This document shows, piece by piece, positions 7,894-16,292 of a stretch of DNA of 36,954 nt. The stretch's first letter is position 1, and each line of letters opens with the position of its first letter. The translations under genes were made by a program, and so were the position numbers. Origin of the DNA: Variovorax sp. KBW07 (GTDB lineage Bacteria; Pseudomonadota; Gammaproteobacteria; Burkholderiales; Burkholderiaceae_C); NCBI RefSeq assembly GCF_003852515.1, contig NZ_QAJK01000140.1, positions 1-36,954 of the forward strand. Direction: 5' to 3'. The notes under the pieces are model-generated. The model was not told the origin of the DNA and did no database searches. It saw only the letters and a list, made by a program, of their open reading frames with translations.

Positions 7894-8871
7894 TCAATAC
7901 AAACCGAGCTGGCGTGTTCTCAACCGCGCCAGCCCCAGCAGCGCATCCGTGAACGGCGTGGCCACCCCGGTCAGCTCGCCCAGCTCCCGCACCACCGTCA
8001 CCAGCGCATCCAGTTCCACCGAGCGGCCGGCTTCCACGTCCTGCAGCATCGAGGTCTTGAATGCGCCGAGCTTCATCGTCACCGCATGCCGGTCTTCGGG
8101 GCTCTGCGTGATCTCGATGCCGATGCGGCGGCCGATTTCCTTGGCTTCGAGCATCACGGCCGAGATGAAGCCGCGCACGTAGTCGTCGCCCATGATCAGG
8201 TCGGTGGTGGCGCCGGTCAGCGCGCTGATGGGGTTCACCGTCATGTTGCCCCACAGCTTGAACCACACGTCCTTCTGGATCTGCGGTGACAGCGTGGTGT
8301 CGATGCCGGTGCTCCTGAGCAGCTCGACCAGCTTCTGCACGCGCGGCGTGGCTTCGCCCGAAGGCTCGCCCACGATCAGCCCGTTGCCGAAGTGGTGCCG
8401 CACCACGCCGGGCCCGTCGAGCGAACAGCTGGCGTGCACCACGCAGCCGATCACGTTGCGGGCCGGAATGGCCTTGGCGATGGCGCCGACGGGGTCGACC
8501 GCCGCGAGCCGGTGCCCGGTGATCTCGCCACCGAAGCCGCCTTCGAGGAACCACCACGGCACGCCGTTCATGGCCACCAGCACCAGGGTGTCGGGCCCGA
8601 TCAGCGGCCCGATGCGTTCGGCCACGCCGGCCAGCGCGGGCGCCTTCACGGCGATCACCACCAGGTCTTGCACGCCGAGCGATTCGGGGTCGGCCACCGC
8701 GTTGACCGGCACGCGCGTGCGCACGTCGCCGCGCATCAATGAAAGGCCGTCGCGCTGCAGCGCTTCGAGCGTGGCGCCGCGCGCCACCACGTTGAGCCGC
8801 TGGCCCGCTTGCGCCAGGCCCACGCCGATCCAGCCGCCGATGGCGCCGGCGCCGTAAATGCAAATCTTCAT
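7894..8871 (-). CDS. 2-dehydropantoate 2-reductase family oxidoreductase (PanE/ApbA-like)
   Basis: NAD(P)H-dependent reductase of the ketopantoate reductase fold. The Rossmann motif GAGAIGG is at residues 7-13, and the C-terminal helical domain carries the family catalytic lysine as Lys205 in WFKLWGNMTVNPISALTG. I placed the start at ATG 8871 (325 residues) so that the Rossmann strand MKICIYGAGAIG is N-terminal; the open frame to 8958 overlaps the upstream aldolase. It is the last gene of the hpa-type operon, 13 bases after the class II aldolase. In this setting it more likely reduces a 2-oxo acid arising from the catabolic route than serves pantothenate synthesis (inference). Confidence 0.85.
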   Translation of the reverse strand: MKICIYGAGAIGGWIGVGLAQAGQRLNVVARGATLEALQRDGLSLMRGDVRTRVPVNAVADPESLGVQDLVVIAVKAPALAGVAERIGPLIGPDTLVLVAMNGVPWWFLEGGFGGEITGHRLAAVDPVGAIAKAIPARNVIGCVVHASCSLDGPGVVRHHFGNGLIVGEPSGEATPRVQKLVELLRSTGIDTTLSPQIQKDVWFKLWGNMTVNPISALTGATTDLIMGDDYVRGFISAVMLEAKEIGRRIGIEITQSPEDRHAVTMKLGAFKTSMLQDVEAGRSVELDALVTVVRELGELTGVATPFTDALLGLARLRTRQLGLY

Positions 8872-8884
8872 GGAAACAGTGGCC

Positions 8885-9685
8885 TCAGTTGCGGTAGCTG
8901 GGATCGATGCGGTCGACCTGGCGGACCAGGGCATTGAACACGTCCTGCCCGGCGCCATGCTCGGGGCTGAACTGCAGCGCGTCGCGCGTGCAGCGGCGTG
9001 CGATGTCTTCGCTCACCGGCAAGACGGAGGCGCCCATCGAGAAGGTCGCCATCTGGATCTCGCAGGCGCGCTGCAGGGTCCACAGGATTGCGAAGGTCTG
9101 CGGCAGCGTCTGGCCCCAGGCCAGCAGGCCGTGGTTGCGCAGGATCACCGCGTTGCGGTTGCCGATACTCTTCAGCAGGCGCGGGCCTTCGTCGGCGTGG
9201 ATCGTGATGCCTTCGAAGTCGTGGTACGCCACCATGTCGTGCAGCTGGGCGGTATAGAAGTTGGTCTGCTGCAGGCCGTTTTGCAGGCAGGCCACGGCCA
9301 CGCCGGCCGTGGTGTGCGTGTGCATCACGCAGTGCGCGCCGGGCAGGCCGTCGTGAATGGCCGCGTGCACCACGAAGCCGGCCGGGTTCACCGGGTGCGT
9401 CGAGCCGTCGAGCACCTTGCCCTGCAGGTCGATCTTCACCAGGTTGCTGGCCGTGACCTCGCTGTAGTGCAGCCCAAAGGGGTTGATGAGGAACTGCTTC
9501 TCGCCACCCGTCACGCTGTCGGGCAGCCGCACCGTGATGTGGTTGTAGATCATCTCGACCCAGCCGAGCATCGCGAACACGCGGTAGCAGGCCGCGAGCT
9601 CTTCGCGCGCGGCGCGCTCGTCGGGATGGATCGAGGGATGGACCAGCGCCGAGGCCGGCGTGGTGGTGGCGAGTGGGATGTTCAT
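8885..9685 (-). CDS. Class II aldolase/adducin family protein
   Basis: Zinc-dependent aldolase fold related to L-fuculose-phosphate aldolase and adducin head domains; 266 residues. The metal-binding HTH motif is His122 and His124 in MHTHTTAG, with a third ligand likely His185 in LRNHGLLAWG. Glu76 in YSEVTAS sits where the catalytic acid of the family is found. Many such proteins in catabolic operons act as decarboxylases or on non-phosphorylated substrates, so the exact reaction is open. AAGGAA precedes ATG 9685. It lies 18 bases after a Bug-type binding-protein gene and 13 bases before the PanE-like gene. Confidence 0.88.
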   Translation of the reverse strand: MNIPLATTTPASALVHPSIHPDERAAREELAACYRVFAMLGWVEMIYNHITVRLPDSVTGGEKQFLINPFGLHYSEVTASNLVKIDLQGKVLDGSTHPVNPAGFVVHAAIHDGLPGAHCVMHTHTTAGVAVACLQNGLQQTNFYTAQLHDMVAYHDFEGITIHADEGPRLLKSIGNRNAVILRNHGLLAWGQTLPQTFAILWTLQRACEIQMATFSMGASVLPVSEDIARRCTRDALQFSPEHGAGQDVFNALVRQVDRIDPSYRN

Positions 9686-9703
9686 TGCAGTTCCTTCATG
9701 TGT

Positions 9704-10693
9704 TTAACCCTCCGCGGTGAAGCCGACCTCTTTCACGATCGGCGCCCACTTGGCGGTGTCTTTCTTGAGCAGCTCGGTCAGCTCGGCGGGCGTGGAAGAC
9801 ATGGCTTCCAGCCCGAAGGTGCCGAGGCCGTCGATCACGTCTTTCTGCGCGAGCGCGGACTTCATCGATGCATTCAGGCGCGCCACCAGCTCGGGCGATG
9901 CCTTGGCGGGCAGGAAGAAGGCAAACCACTCGCTGTGCGCCATGTCCTTGATGCCCTGTTCGCCGAAGGTCGGCACGTCGGGCGCGAACCGGCTGCGCTT
10001 GGCACCCGACACGCCCAGGATGCGCACCTTGCCCGATTGCAGGTGCTGCGTGATGTCGCCGATGGGGCCCGACACCGCCGAGATGTTGCCGCCCAGCAGG
10101 TCGAGCATGGCTGGCTGCGTGCCGCGGTAGGCGGCGTGCTTCAGCTCGACGTCGCCCTTCTTGCCCAGCAGCGCGCCGATGAAGTGCGGCGTGGAGCCGG
10201 CGGCCGGCGAGCCGAAGTTGGCGCCGGCCGGGTTGGCCTTGGCCCAGGCCAGGAACTCGGGCACCGTCTTCACGCTGGCCGGCACGGACGGGCCCACGGC
10301 AAAGCCGAAGTCGAAGATGCAGGCGATGCTGACCGGGGCGATGTCGACCATCGGGTCGTACGGCAGCTTCTTGTAGATGTGCGGATAGATCGTGAGGATC
10401 GAGGTCGGCGTCTGCAGGATGGTGCTGCCGTCGGCCGGGCGGCCCTTCACGTAGCTCACGGCGATCTGGCCGCCGGCGCCGGTGCGGTTCTCGACCACGG
10501 CCGTCCTTGCGTAGTCGGGACTGAGCTTCTGCGCCAGGCGGCGGCAGGTGGTGTCCGAGGTGCCGCCGGCCGCGAAGCCGGTGACGATGGTCGCGGTCTC
10601 GATGCCGGCTTGCGCAAAGGCCTGCTGGCCGATGCCCGCGAGCAGCGCCGAGGCGCCGGTGGTCTGCAGGATCTGGCGGCGTGTGAAGCTCAT
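9704..10693 (-). CDS. Bug-family (TctC) tripartite tricarboxylate transporter substrate-binding protein, copy 1
   Basis: Periplasmic solute-binding protein of 329 residues. The N-terminus carries a twin-arginine-like signal (TRRQILQTTGASALLAG, cleavage near AFAQ). The Bug-family opening GFAAGGTSDTTCRRLAQ and NRTGAGGQIAVSYV are clear. These proteins bind carboxylates or aromatic acids for TctAB-type permeases or for sensing. No TctA or TctB membrane genes lie nearby, so it is an orphan, as usual for this expanded family in beta-proteobacteria. It sits between the dehydratase and the class II aldolase in the catabolic operon, so its ligand is probably a pathway substrate or related acid (inference). 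Confidence 0.9.
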   Translation of the reverse strand: MSFTRRQILQTTGASALLAGIGQQAFAQAGIETATIVTGFAAGGTSDTTCRRLAQKLSPDYARTAVVENRTGAGGQIAVSYVKGRPADGSTILQTPTSILTIYPHIYKKLPYDPMVDIAPVSIACIFDFGFAVGPSVPASVKTVPEFLAWAKANPAGANFGSPAAGSTPHFIGALLGKKGDVELKHAAYRGTQPAMLDLLGGNISAVSGPIGDITQHLQSGKVRILGVSGAKRSRFAPDVPTFGEQGIKDMAHSEWFAFFLPAKASPELVARLNASMKSALAQKDVIDGLGTFGLEAMSSTPAELTELLKKDTAKWAPIVKEVGFTAEG

Positions 10694-10727
10694 GATGGGT
10701 CTCTCTCCGGGACGTTGTGGTGAAGGA

Positions 10728-12467
10728 TCAAGACTCGTCGCGCAGCCAGGTGACCGCGCCCGAGTGGGTCACGGCGCCCTGGTGGGCAGGGCGCACGGTG
10801 AGCGCGTATTTTTCCAACAAACCACCTTTTGGCGCCCCCGCGTTTACCTCACGTCCCGCCAGGCGCGAGGCAATTTCCCCGGCCGTGAGCTCCACCGAAA
10901 TGGTGCGTGCCTCGGCCCGCGCATCGATGGCCACCATGTCGCCGTCGCGCAGCGCCGCAATCGGCCCGCCGTCGGCCGCTTCGGGCCCCGCGTAGCCGAT
11001 GCACAGGCCGCGCGTGGCACCCGAGAAGCGCCCGTCGGTCAGCAGCGCCACCTTGTCGCCCATGCCCTGGCCGTAGAGCAGGGCGGTAATGCCCAGCATC
11101 TCGCGCATGCCGGGGCTGCCCTTGGGGCCTTCGTTGCGGATGACGATCACGTCGCCAGCTTCGTAGCGGCGGTTCTGCACGGCCGCCTGCGCTTCTTCTT
11201 CCGAATTGAAGACGCGCGCCGGGCCGCGGAACACCAGGCCCTTCAGGCCCGCCGTCTTCAGCAGCGCGCCATCGGGGCAGAGGTTGCCCTTGAGCACCGC
11301 CAGGCCGCCGTCGCGCGTGATCGGGTTGCCGGCCTCGCGCACCACCCGGCCGTCGGGCGAGAGGGCGTCGGCCAACTCCTCGGCCATCGTGCGGCCGGTG
11401 AAGGTGAGGGCGTCGCCGTGCAGGAAGCCCTGCTCCATCAGCGTGCGCAGGATGACGCCCGCGCCGCCGATGTAGAACACGTCGCGCGCCAGGTACTGGC
11501 CGCCCGGGCGCAGGTCGGCAATGAGCGGCGTGCGCGCGAAAATTTCGGCCACGTCGTCCAGGTGGAACTTGATGCCGGCCTCGTGCGCAATGGCCGGCAG
11601 GTGCAATGCGGCATTGGTCGAGCCGCCCGTGGCCGACACCACGGCGCAGGCGTTTTCCAGCGCCTTGCGCGTCACGATGTCGCGCGGCAGCGGGCTGTCG
11701 CCCATCACCGCCTTCATGAGGTTCTTCGCGGCGCGGCGCATCAGCGGCGCGCGTTCGCTGAACACCGCCGGCACCATGCTCGAGCCGATGGGCGCCAGGC
11801 CCAGCGCCTCCGACACCATGCCCATGGTGTTGGCCGTGAACTGCCCCGCGCAGGCGCCGGCCGTCGGCAGGCAGGCGCGGCTCATGGCGTCGAGCTCGTC
11901 GTGCGTGGCGGTGCCGGCCAGCACCTTGCCGATGGTCTCGTAGGTGTCGACCACGTTCAGGTCGCGCCCGTCGGGGCCGGGCATCTGCCCCGGCAATGCC
12001 GAGCCGCCGTGCACGAACACGCTCGGCACGTTGCAGCGCACCATGCCCATCATCAGGCCCGGCAGGTTCTTGTCGCAGGCGCCGATGGCGAAGATGCCGT
12101 CCCACTGGTGGCCGCGCGTGGAAGCTTCCACGCTGTCGGCGATCAGCTCGCGCGAGATCAGCGAAAAGCGCATGCCCGAATGCGCCATGGTGAGCCCGTC
12201 GCTCACCGACACCACCGGGCATTCGTGCGGCGTGCCGCCGCCCGCGTAGATGCCGGTCTTGGCATGCTGCGCCTGCTCGCGCAGGTTCAGGTTGCACGGG
12301 CTCATTTCGCCGCCCGTGTGGAACACCCCGATGTGCGGGCGCGCGATGTCCTCGTCGTCCTGGCCCAGCGCATGCAGGAAGCTGCGCGTGGTCGCGCGGA
12401 TCGTGCCCTCGCGGATGGTGGCGGAGCGAAAGCGCAGGGCGGCGGGGTCTTTGGGCGTCGTGGTCAT
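10728..12467 (-). CDS. Dihydroxy-acid/sugar-acid dehydratase (IlvD/Edd family)
   Basis: Iron-sulfur dehydratase of 579 residues, full length for the family. The three cluster cysteines are Cys58 (MSPCNLN), Cys131 (GACDKNLPG) and Cys206 ([14 protein letters not shown]). The serine motif [11 protein letters not shown] is near the C-terminus. IlvD itself converts 2,3-dihydroxy acids to 2-oxo acids in branched-chain synthesis, but placement inside a catabolic operon favours a catabolic dihydroxy-acid or sugar-acid substrate. The textbook homoprotocatechuate route does not need this reaction. It starts 67 bases after the SnoaL-like gene, in a gap holding a GCTTGT triplet repeat. Confidence 0.9.
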   Translation of the reverse strand: MTTTPKDPAALRFRSATIREGTIRATTRSFLHALGQDDEDIARPHIGVFHTGGEMSPCNLNLREQAQHAKTGIYAGGGTPHECPVVSVSDGLTMAHSGMRFSLISRELIADSVEASTRGHQWDGIFAIGACDKNLPGLMMGMVRCNVPSVFVHGGSALPGQMPGPDGRDLNVVDTYETIGKVLAGTATHDELDAMSRACLPTAGACAGQFTANTMGMVSEALGLAPIGSSMVPAVFSERAPLMRRAAKNLMKAVMGDSPLPRDIVTRKALENACAVVSATGGSTNAALHLPAIAHEAGIKFHLDDVAEIFARTPLIADLRPGGQYLARDVFYIGGAGVILRTLMEQGFLHGDALTFTGRTMAEELADALSPDGRVVREAGNPITRDGGLAVLKGNLCPDGALLKTAGLKGLVFRGPARVFNSEEEAQAAVQNRRYEAGDVIVIRNEGPKGSPGMREMLGITALLYGQGMGDKVALLTDGRFSGATRGLCIGYAGPEAADGGPIAALRDGDMVAIDARAEARTISVELTAGEIASRLAGREVNAGAPKGGLLEKYALTVRPAHQGAVTHSGAVTWLRDES

Positions 12468-12534
12468 GCGGCTGGCGTGGGCTGGCGCTTGTGCTTGTGC
12501 TTGTGCGTGTACGTGGATGGGATGCGAAGAAGCG

Positions 12535-13002
12535 TCAGAACATGCCGTTCTTGTTGGCGGCGGTTTCGGGAACGGGCTGCACCACGTCCCAGTGCTCGAC
12601 GATCTTTCCGTTCTCCAGCTTGAAGATGTCGACGATGGCGCTGCCGCGCGTGCCCGGCTCGCGCACCGCGTTCACGTGCAGGATCACGTAGTCGCCATCG
12701 ACGAAGCTGCGCTTGATGTCGCTGTGCGACTTCGGAAACCTCTCGCGCAGGAAGGCAATGAACTTGCGAAAGCCCTCGGGCCCGTCGGCCGCCGTGGGGT
12801 TGTGCTGCACATAGCGGCTGCCCACGTGCTGCAGGGCCGCCTCGGCGTCTTTCTGGTTCAGGCCCTTCTCGTAGAAGGCGAGCACGGTCTGGCGGTTGGC
12901 CTCCTGCTGGGCCTGCGACATCGGGCTCTTGCCCGGCTGGGCGCAGGCCGCGAGGAACAGGGTGGCTGTCGCGGCCAGGGCCGCCAGGGTCATGCGTCGC
13001 AT
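12535..13002 (-). CDS. SnoaL/NTF2-like putative lipoprotein
   Basis: A 155-residue protein with a lipoprotein signal ending in the lipobox LAAC (Cys20), then a domain resembling the SnoaL-like polyketide cyclase / NTF2 fold: [35 protein letters not shown] and [20 protein letters not shown] are characteristic of this group. Such domains may bind or isomerise small ligands, but many have no known function. GGAG lies 6 bases before ATG 13002, supporting that start over the ATG at 12993. An exported, membrane-anchored SnoaL domain inside a cytoplasmic aromatic pathway is unexpected. Confidence 0.82.
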   Translation of the reverse strand: MRRMTLAALAATATLFLAACAQPGKSPMSQAQQEANRQTVLAFYEKGLNQKDAEAALQHVGSRYVQHNPTAADGPEGFRKFIAFLRERFPKSHSDIKRSFVDGDYVILHVNAVREPGTRGSAIVDIFKLENGKIVEHWDVVQPVPETAANKNGMF

Positions 13003-13030
13003 CGGGTGCTCCAGGAGTGAATGGGCGGGG

Positions 13031-13852
13031 TCAGTAGCCGTTGGGCGAGGCGGCGCCCGGGGCGGTCTTGTACTTCGCGAGCAGTTGCTTGGCCGCCGCC
13101 GCCAGCAGGATGGTGTCGACCCCCACCGCCACGAACAGCGCGCCGGCCGCGAGCCACTTGCGCGCCTGCTCCTCGGTGGTCGACAGAATGCCCGGCGCCT
13201 TGCCGGCCTTCAGGATGCGCGCGACGGCGTCGGCGATCACGGCCTGCACCTCGGGGTGGTTGGGCTGGCCCACGAAACCCATCGACGCCGACAGGTCGGC
13301 CGGCCCGATGAACACGCCGTCCACGCCCGGGGTGGCCGCGATGGCATCGATGTTCTTCATGGCCTCGACCGTCTCGGCCTGCACCAGCAGGCAGGTCTGC
13401 GCGTTGGCTTCGTGCAGGTAGTTCGGGTAGGCCTGCCAGCGCGAGGCGCGGGCCAGTGCGCTGCCCATGCCGCGGATGCCTTCGGGCGGGTAGCGCATGC
13501 CCTGCACCAGCCGCGCGGCCTGCTCGGCGGTGTCGACCATCGGCACGAGGATGGTCTGCGCACCGATGTCCAGGTATTGCTTGATGAGCGTGGTGTCGCC
13601 GGTCGGAATGCGCACGATCGGGTGCGAGCGCTCCGCTTCGGGCTGCGCCGACCACGCGCTCGAAATGCCCTGCAGCTGCCCGAGCACCGAGCGCACGTCG
13701 TTGGGCGCGTGCTCGCCGTCGACCAGCAGCCAGTCGTAGCCGGTGCCGGCCAGCAGCTCGGCCACGTAGCCATCGGCCAGGCCGACCCAGAGGCCGATCT
13801 GGGGCTTGCCGGCCTGCAGGGCCTGCTTGAATGTGTTGAGGGGTGTTTGCAT
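13031..13852 (-). CDS. hpaI: 4-hydroxy-2-oxoheptanedioate aldolase
   Basis: Class II (metal-dependent) pyruvate aldolase of the HpcH/HpaI family that cleaves 4-hydroxy-2-oxoheptane-1,7-dioate to pyruvate and succinic semialdehyde, the last step of the homoprotocatechuate route. The 273-residue product has the family sequence [13 protein letters not shown] with His48 as probable catalytic base, Arg81 (IVRIP), and metal ligands Glu159 (VQAETVEAM) and Asp185 (IGPADLS), 26 residues apart as in E. coli HpaI. ATG at 13852 was chosen from the family start; the upstream open frame overlaps hpaH. It lies 26 bases downstream of hpaH. Confidence 0.93.
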   Translation of the reverse strand: MQTPLNTFKQALQAGKPQIGLWVGLADGYVAELLAGTGYDWLLVDGEHAPNDVRSVLGQLQGISSAWSAQPEAERSHPIVRIPTGDTTLIKQYLDIGAQTILVPMVDTAEQAARLVQGMRYPPEGIRGMGSALARASRWQAYPNYLHEANAQTCLLVQAETVEAMKNIDAIAATPGVDGVFIGPADLSASMGFVGQPNHPEVQAVIADAVARILKAGKAPGILSTTEEQARKWLAAGALFVAVGVDTILLAAAAKQLLAKYKTAPGAASPNGY

Positions 13853-13878
13853 GGGAGTGACGGTGGCCTTTTTGTTGT

Positions 13879-14682
13879 TCAGACGAAGCGGAAGGCGATG
13901 GAGCCCAGCGGGCCGTAGTCGGCGTGGAAGGTGTCGCCCGGCACCGCGTTGGTGGGCCGCGTGAACGAGCCGCCCAGCACCACTTCGCCGGCCTCCAGGC
14001 ATTCGTCCCATGGCGCGAGCTTGTTGGCGAGCCAGGCCACGCCGGTGGCGGGGTGGTTGAGCACGGCCGCGGCCACGCCCGACTCTTCGATCACGCCGTT
14101 CTTGTAGAGCAGCGCGCTCACCCAGCGCAGGTCGACCGCGTCGGGTTTCACCGGCCGGCCGCCGAGCACGATGCCCGCATTGGCCGCGTTGTCGGCGATG
14201 GTGTCGAACACCTTGCGCATGGCCTTGGTGTGGCGGTCGAACTGCTCGATGCGCGCGTCGATGATCTCGATGGCGGGCACCACGTAGTCGGTGGCGGCCA
14301 GCACGTCGAAGATGGTCACGTTCGGGCCCTGCAGCTTCTTGCCGAGAACGAAGGCCAGCTCGACCTCGATGCGCGGCGCAATGAAGCGCTTGAACGGAAT
14401 GTCGCCGCCCTGCTCGAAGAACATGTCGTCGAGCAGCGTGCCGTAGTCGGGCTCGGTGATCTGGCTGGATTGCTGCATGGCGCGCGAGGTCAGGCCGATC
14501 TTGTGGCCTTTGACGATGCGGCCTTCGGCGATCTTGTTCTTCACCCATTCGCGCGAGATGGCGTAGCCGTCTTCAATGGTCATCTCGGGAAAGCGCTTGG
14601 AGAAGTGCTCGACCTGCACGCGCGACTTTTCGCTCTCGTGCAGTTCGGCGGCCAGTTGGGCGATGGTGGCTGTGGACAGCAT
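13879..14682 (-). CDS. hpaH: 2-oxo-hept-4-ene-1,7-dioate hydratase
   Basis: Hydrates 2-oxohept-4-ene-1,7-dioate to 4-hydroxy-2-oxoheptanedioate. The 267-residue length equals that of E. coli HpaH, and the protein belongs to the MhpD/FAH-like fold. Acidic metal ligands are visible as Glu106 and Glu108 ([11 protein letters not shown]) and Glu139 ([10 protein letters not shown]). Other family signatures are [12 protein letters not shown] and [14 protein letters not shown] at 14682 is the only start giving this canonical N-terminus ([11 protein letters not shown]). It is 17 bases after hpaF and 26 before hpaI, inside the operon. Confidence 0.95.
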   Translation of the reverse strand: MLSTATIAQLAAELHESEKSRVQVEHFSKRFPEMTIEDGYAISREWVKNKIAEGRIVKGHKIGLTSRAMQQSSQITEPDYGTLLDDMFFEQGGDIPFKRFIAPRIEVELAFVLGKKLQGPNVTIFDVLAATDYVVPAIEIIDARIEQFDRHTKAMRKVFDTIADNAANAGIVLGGRPVKPDAVDLRWVSALLYKNGVIEESGVAAAVLNHPATGVAWLANKLAPWDECLEAGEVVLGGSFTRPTNAVPGDTFHADYGPLGSIAFRFV

Positions 14683-14699
14683 GGGGGCTCGCTTCTTTT

Positions 14700-15107
14700 T
14701 TATGGCTTGTTGAACAGGGGGTGCAGGTTGCTGTGCTTGCCGTCGTACACCTGCCCCGGGCTCTCGTCGATCTGCAGCGTGATGCCGATGTGGCGCTGCT
14801 CGAAGATGGGTGCGAAATGCGCGCGCACGTCGGCCAGCAGCTCGTCGCCGGCTTTTTTCTTCACCGCCTCGGAGCGGCCCGCGGCCATGCGGATGTTCAG
14901 GTACACGAAGGCGTAGTCGGCCTCGCCGTCGGCCACCGCGAAGTGCGCGGCGGGGTAGGCCAGCACGCGCGTGCCGCCTATGGGAAACACCGGCTTGCCG
15001 GCCTCGTCGCGCTGCGTGAGCATGGTGTCGGCCAGCGTGCGGCACAGCGCCGACATGTCGGTCTCGGCTTCGATGTTGGGCGTGTACAGGATCACCAGAT
15101 GCGGCAT
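14700..15107 (-). CDS. hpaF: 5-carboxymethyl-2-hydroxymuconate Delta-isomerase
   Basis: Tautomerase-superfamily enzyme that isomerises 5-carboxymethyl-2-hydroxymuconate (CHM) before decarboxylation by HpaG. After removal of Met1 the N-terminal proline ([13 protein letters not shown]) is the catalytic base of the family. The 135-residue length fits CHMI, and [25 protein letters not shown] in the middle (about residues 67-92) is typical. It is 22 bases downstream of the dioxygenase subunit gene. Its presence argues that the ring-cleavage product in this pathway carries a carboxymethyl group, as from homoprotocatechuate. Confidence 0.93.
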   Translation of the reverse strand: MPHLVILYTPNIEAETDMSALCRTLADTMLTQRDEAGKPVFPIGGTRVLAYPAAHFAVADGEADYAFVYLNIRMAAGRSEAVKKKAGDELLADVRAHFAPIFEQRHIGITLQIDESPGQVYDGKHSNLHPLFNKP

Positions 15108-15129
15108 GGCGGCAAGGCTCCGTTGTGCT

Positions 15130-15957
15130 TCAGGCCACCGACATGACGGCGGCCGTGCAGGTCACCGCGAAGATCGGGATGGCCTTCATGTGAAAAATCT
15201 CGCCCTTGCCGCGCGCGGCCGCGGCCACGCTCAGGAAGGTGCGAATCTCGAAGCCGCCCTGGCCCGCTTCGCGGTAGGTGGCTTCGTCGTTGTAGTCGGC
15301 CTGCGAGAGCAAGGCGTCGCGGTCGTTGGCGCACCAGCGGCGCATGAACTCGGCGTCCCACTCGGCATTCACCTTGCCCGAATCGGGCGTGGCCGGCCAG
15401 TGCGAAATGCCGCCCGTGCCCACCAGCGCAATGCGCTCGGGCGCCTTGTCGCAGGCGCGGCGCAGCGCCTCGCCGAATGCCCAGGCGCGGTGCAGCGGCG
15501 TGAGCGGCGGGCCCTGGCAGTTGATGTTCACGGGAATGACCTTGGTGTCGAAGTTCGGCGTCAGGAAGTTCAGCGGCACCATGATGCCGTGGTCGAACTT
15601 CCATTCTTCCGCATAGGCGACGTCCACGGTCTGCATCACTTCGCGGATCAGGCGCTGCGACAGCGCGGCGTCGCCTGGCACCCTGGTCTTCTCGATGCCC
15701 AGCCACTTCGGGTCTTCGATCGGGCCTTCGTAGCTGTCGGCCATGCCAATGGCATAGGCCGGCATGTTGTTCATGAAGAAGTTGGCGAAGTGCTCCGCCG
15801 CGATGACGATCACCGCATCGGGCTTCGTGGCGCGCATGGCTTCGCCGAAGCGATGGAACTGCGCGTGGAACTCGTCCTTGACCGCCGGGTCGGCCAGGTG
15901 GGCGCGGCCCGTGATGCCGGGGGCGTGGCTGCACACGCCTGCGAATACGAGACTCAT
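15130..15957 (-). CDS. LigB-type extradiol ring-cleavage dioxygenase, catalytic subunit (in hpaD position)
   Basis: Class III extradiol dioxygenase of 275 residues. By alignment from memory with Sphingomonas LigB and E. coli MhpB, the Fe(II) ligands are His11 (GVCSHAPG), His56 (IAAEHFANFF) and Glu237 (GGFEIRTFL), and the acid/base histidines are His123 (FDHG) and His186 (GTGGISHWP). It occupies the place of hpaD among hpaE, hpaF, hpaG, hpaH and hpaI, yet is unlike the single-chain E. coli HpaD (which begins MGKLALAAKITHVPS). It overlaps the LigA-like gene by ATGA. The substrate is inferred to be homoprotocatechuate or a close analogue; gallate- or protocatechuate-like substrates cannot be excluded. 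Confidence 0.88.
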   Translation of the reverse strand: MSLVFAGVCSHAPGITGRAHLADPAVKDEFHAQFHRFGEAMRATKPDAVIVIAAEHFANFFMNNMPAYAIGMADSYEGPIEDPKWLGIEKTRVPGDAALSQRLIREVMQTVDVAYAEEWKFDHGIMVPLNFLTPNFDTKVIPVNINCQGPPLTPLHRAWAFGEALRRACDKAPERIALVGTGGISHWPATPDSGKVNAEWDAEFMRRWCANDRDALLSQADYNDEATYREAGQGGFEIRTFLSVAAAARGKGEIFHMKAIPIFAVTCTAAVMSVA

Positions 15958-16289
15958 ACGCCTGCCACCTTTTCGTCTGTGCCTGTCGTCATTGCGTAGA
16001 TACCTGCGCGCACCGGACCGTATTTGCGCACGCCTTCGCGCATCGCTTCGAGGTAGTCGGCCCAGGGAATGCCGAGCAGCGGCGCGAAGTGCATCAGCAG
16101 CTGGCCGTTGCAGCCGAGCACGTAGAGCTTGCCGATGTCGCCGGTGCCGATGGCTTCGCGTTCTTCGGCGTTCAGGTCGTAGTCGGCCAGCAGCGCGGCG
16201 CGCGTGTCGCCGCCGTCGGCGTAGCGGCGCTGCACCTCGGCCTCGCGGTTCAGCGCGAACAGGAATTTCTGCATCGCATAGAGGCTCAT
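15954..16289 (-). CDS. LigA-type extradiol dioxygenase small subunit
   Basis: A 111-residue, mostly helical protein of the LigA family, the small subunit of protocatechuate 4,5-dioxygenase-type enzymes, which caps the active site of the LigB subunit. The helical pattern (LNREAEVQRRYADGGDTRAA, LLADYDLNAEEREAIGTGDI) and its LYVLGCNGQLLMHFAPLLG segment fit the family. Its stop overlaps the LigB-like start (ATGA at 15954-15957), so the two subunits are translationally coupled, as expected for a 1:1 complex. It starts 3 bases after the upstream Bug gene. E. coli-type HpaD needs no such partner. Confidence 0.85.
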   Translation of the reverse strand: MSLYAMQKFLFALNREAEVQRRYADGGDTRAALLADYDLNAEEREAIGTGDIGKLYVLGCNGQLLMHFAPLLGIPWADYLEAMREGVRKYGPVRAGIYAMTTGTDEKVAGV

Positions 16290-16292
16290 CGG

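Noticed and set aside
8858-10723. A 621-codon plus-strand open frame across the class II aldolase and Bug gene
   Set aside because: Arg/Gly/His-rich antisense shadow with no signal or motif; the opposite strand carries two well-supported genes.
10728-12467. Calling the dehydratase ilvD of branched-chain amino acid synthesis because ilvE is also in the window
   Set aside because: ilvE is 15 kb away in a separate unit, while this gene lies within a catabolic operon; symbol withheld.
12487-12504. Three tandem GCTTGT units between the SnoaL-like and dehydratase genes
   Set aside because: Too short for a CRISPR or regulatory repeat; probably a simple-sequence slip in a 67-base spacer.
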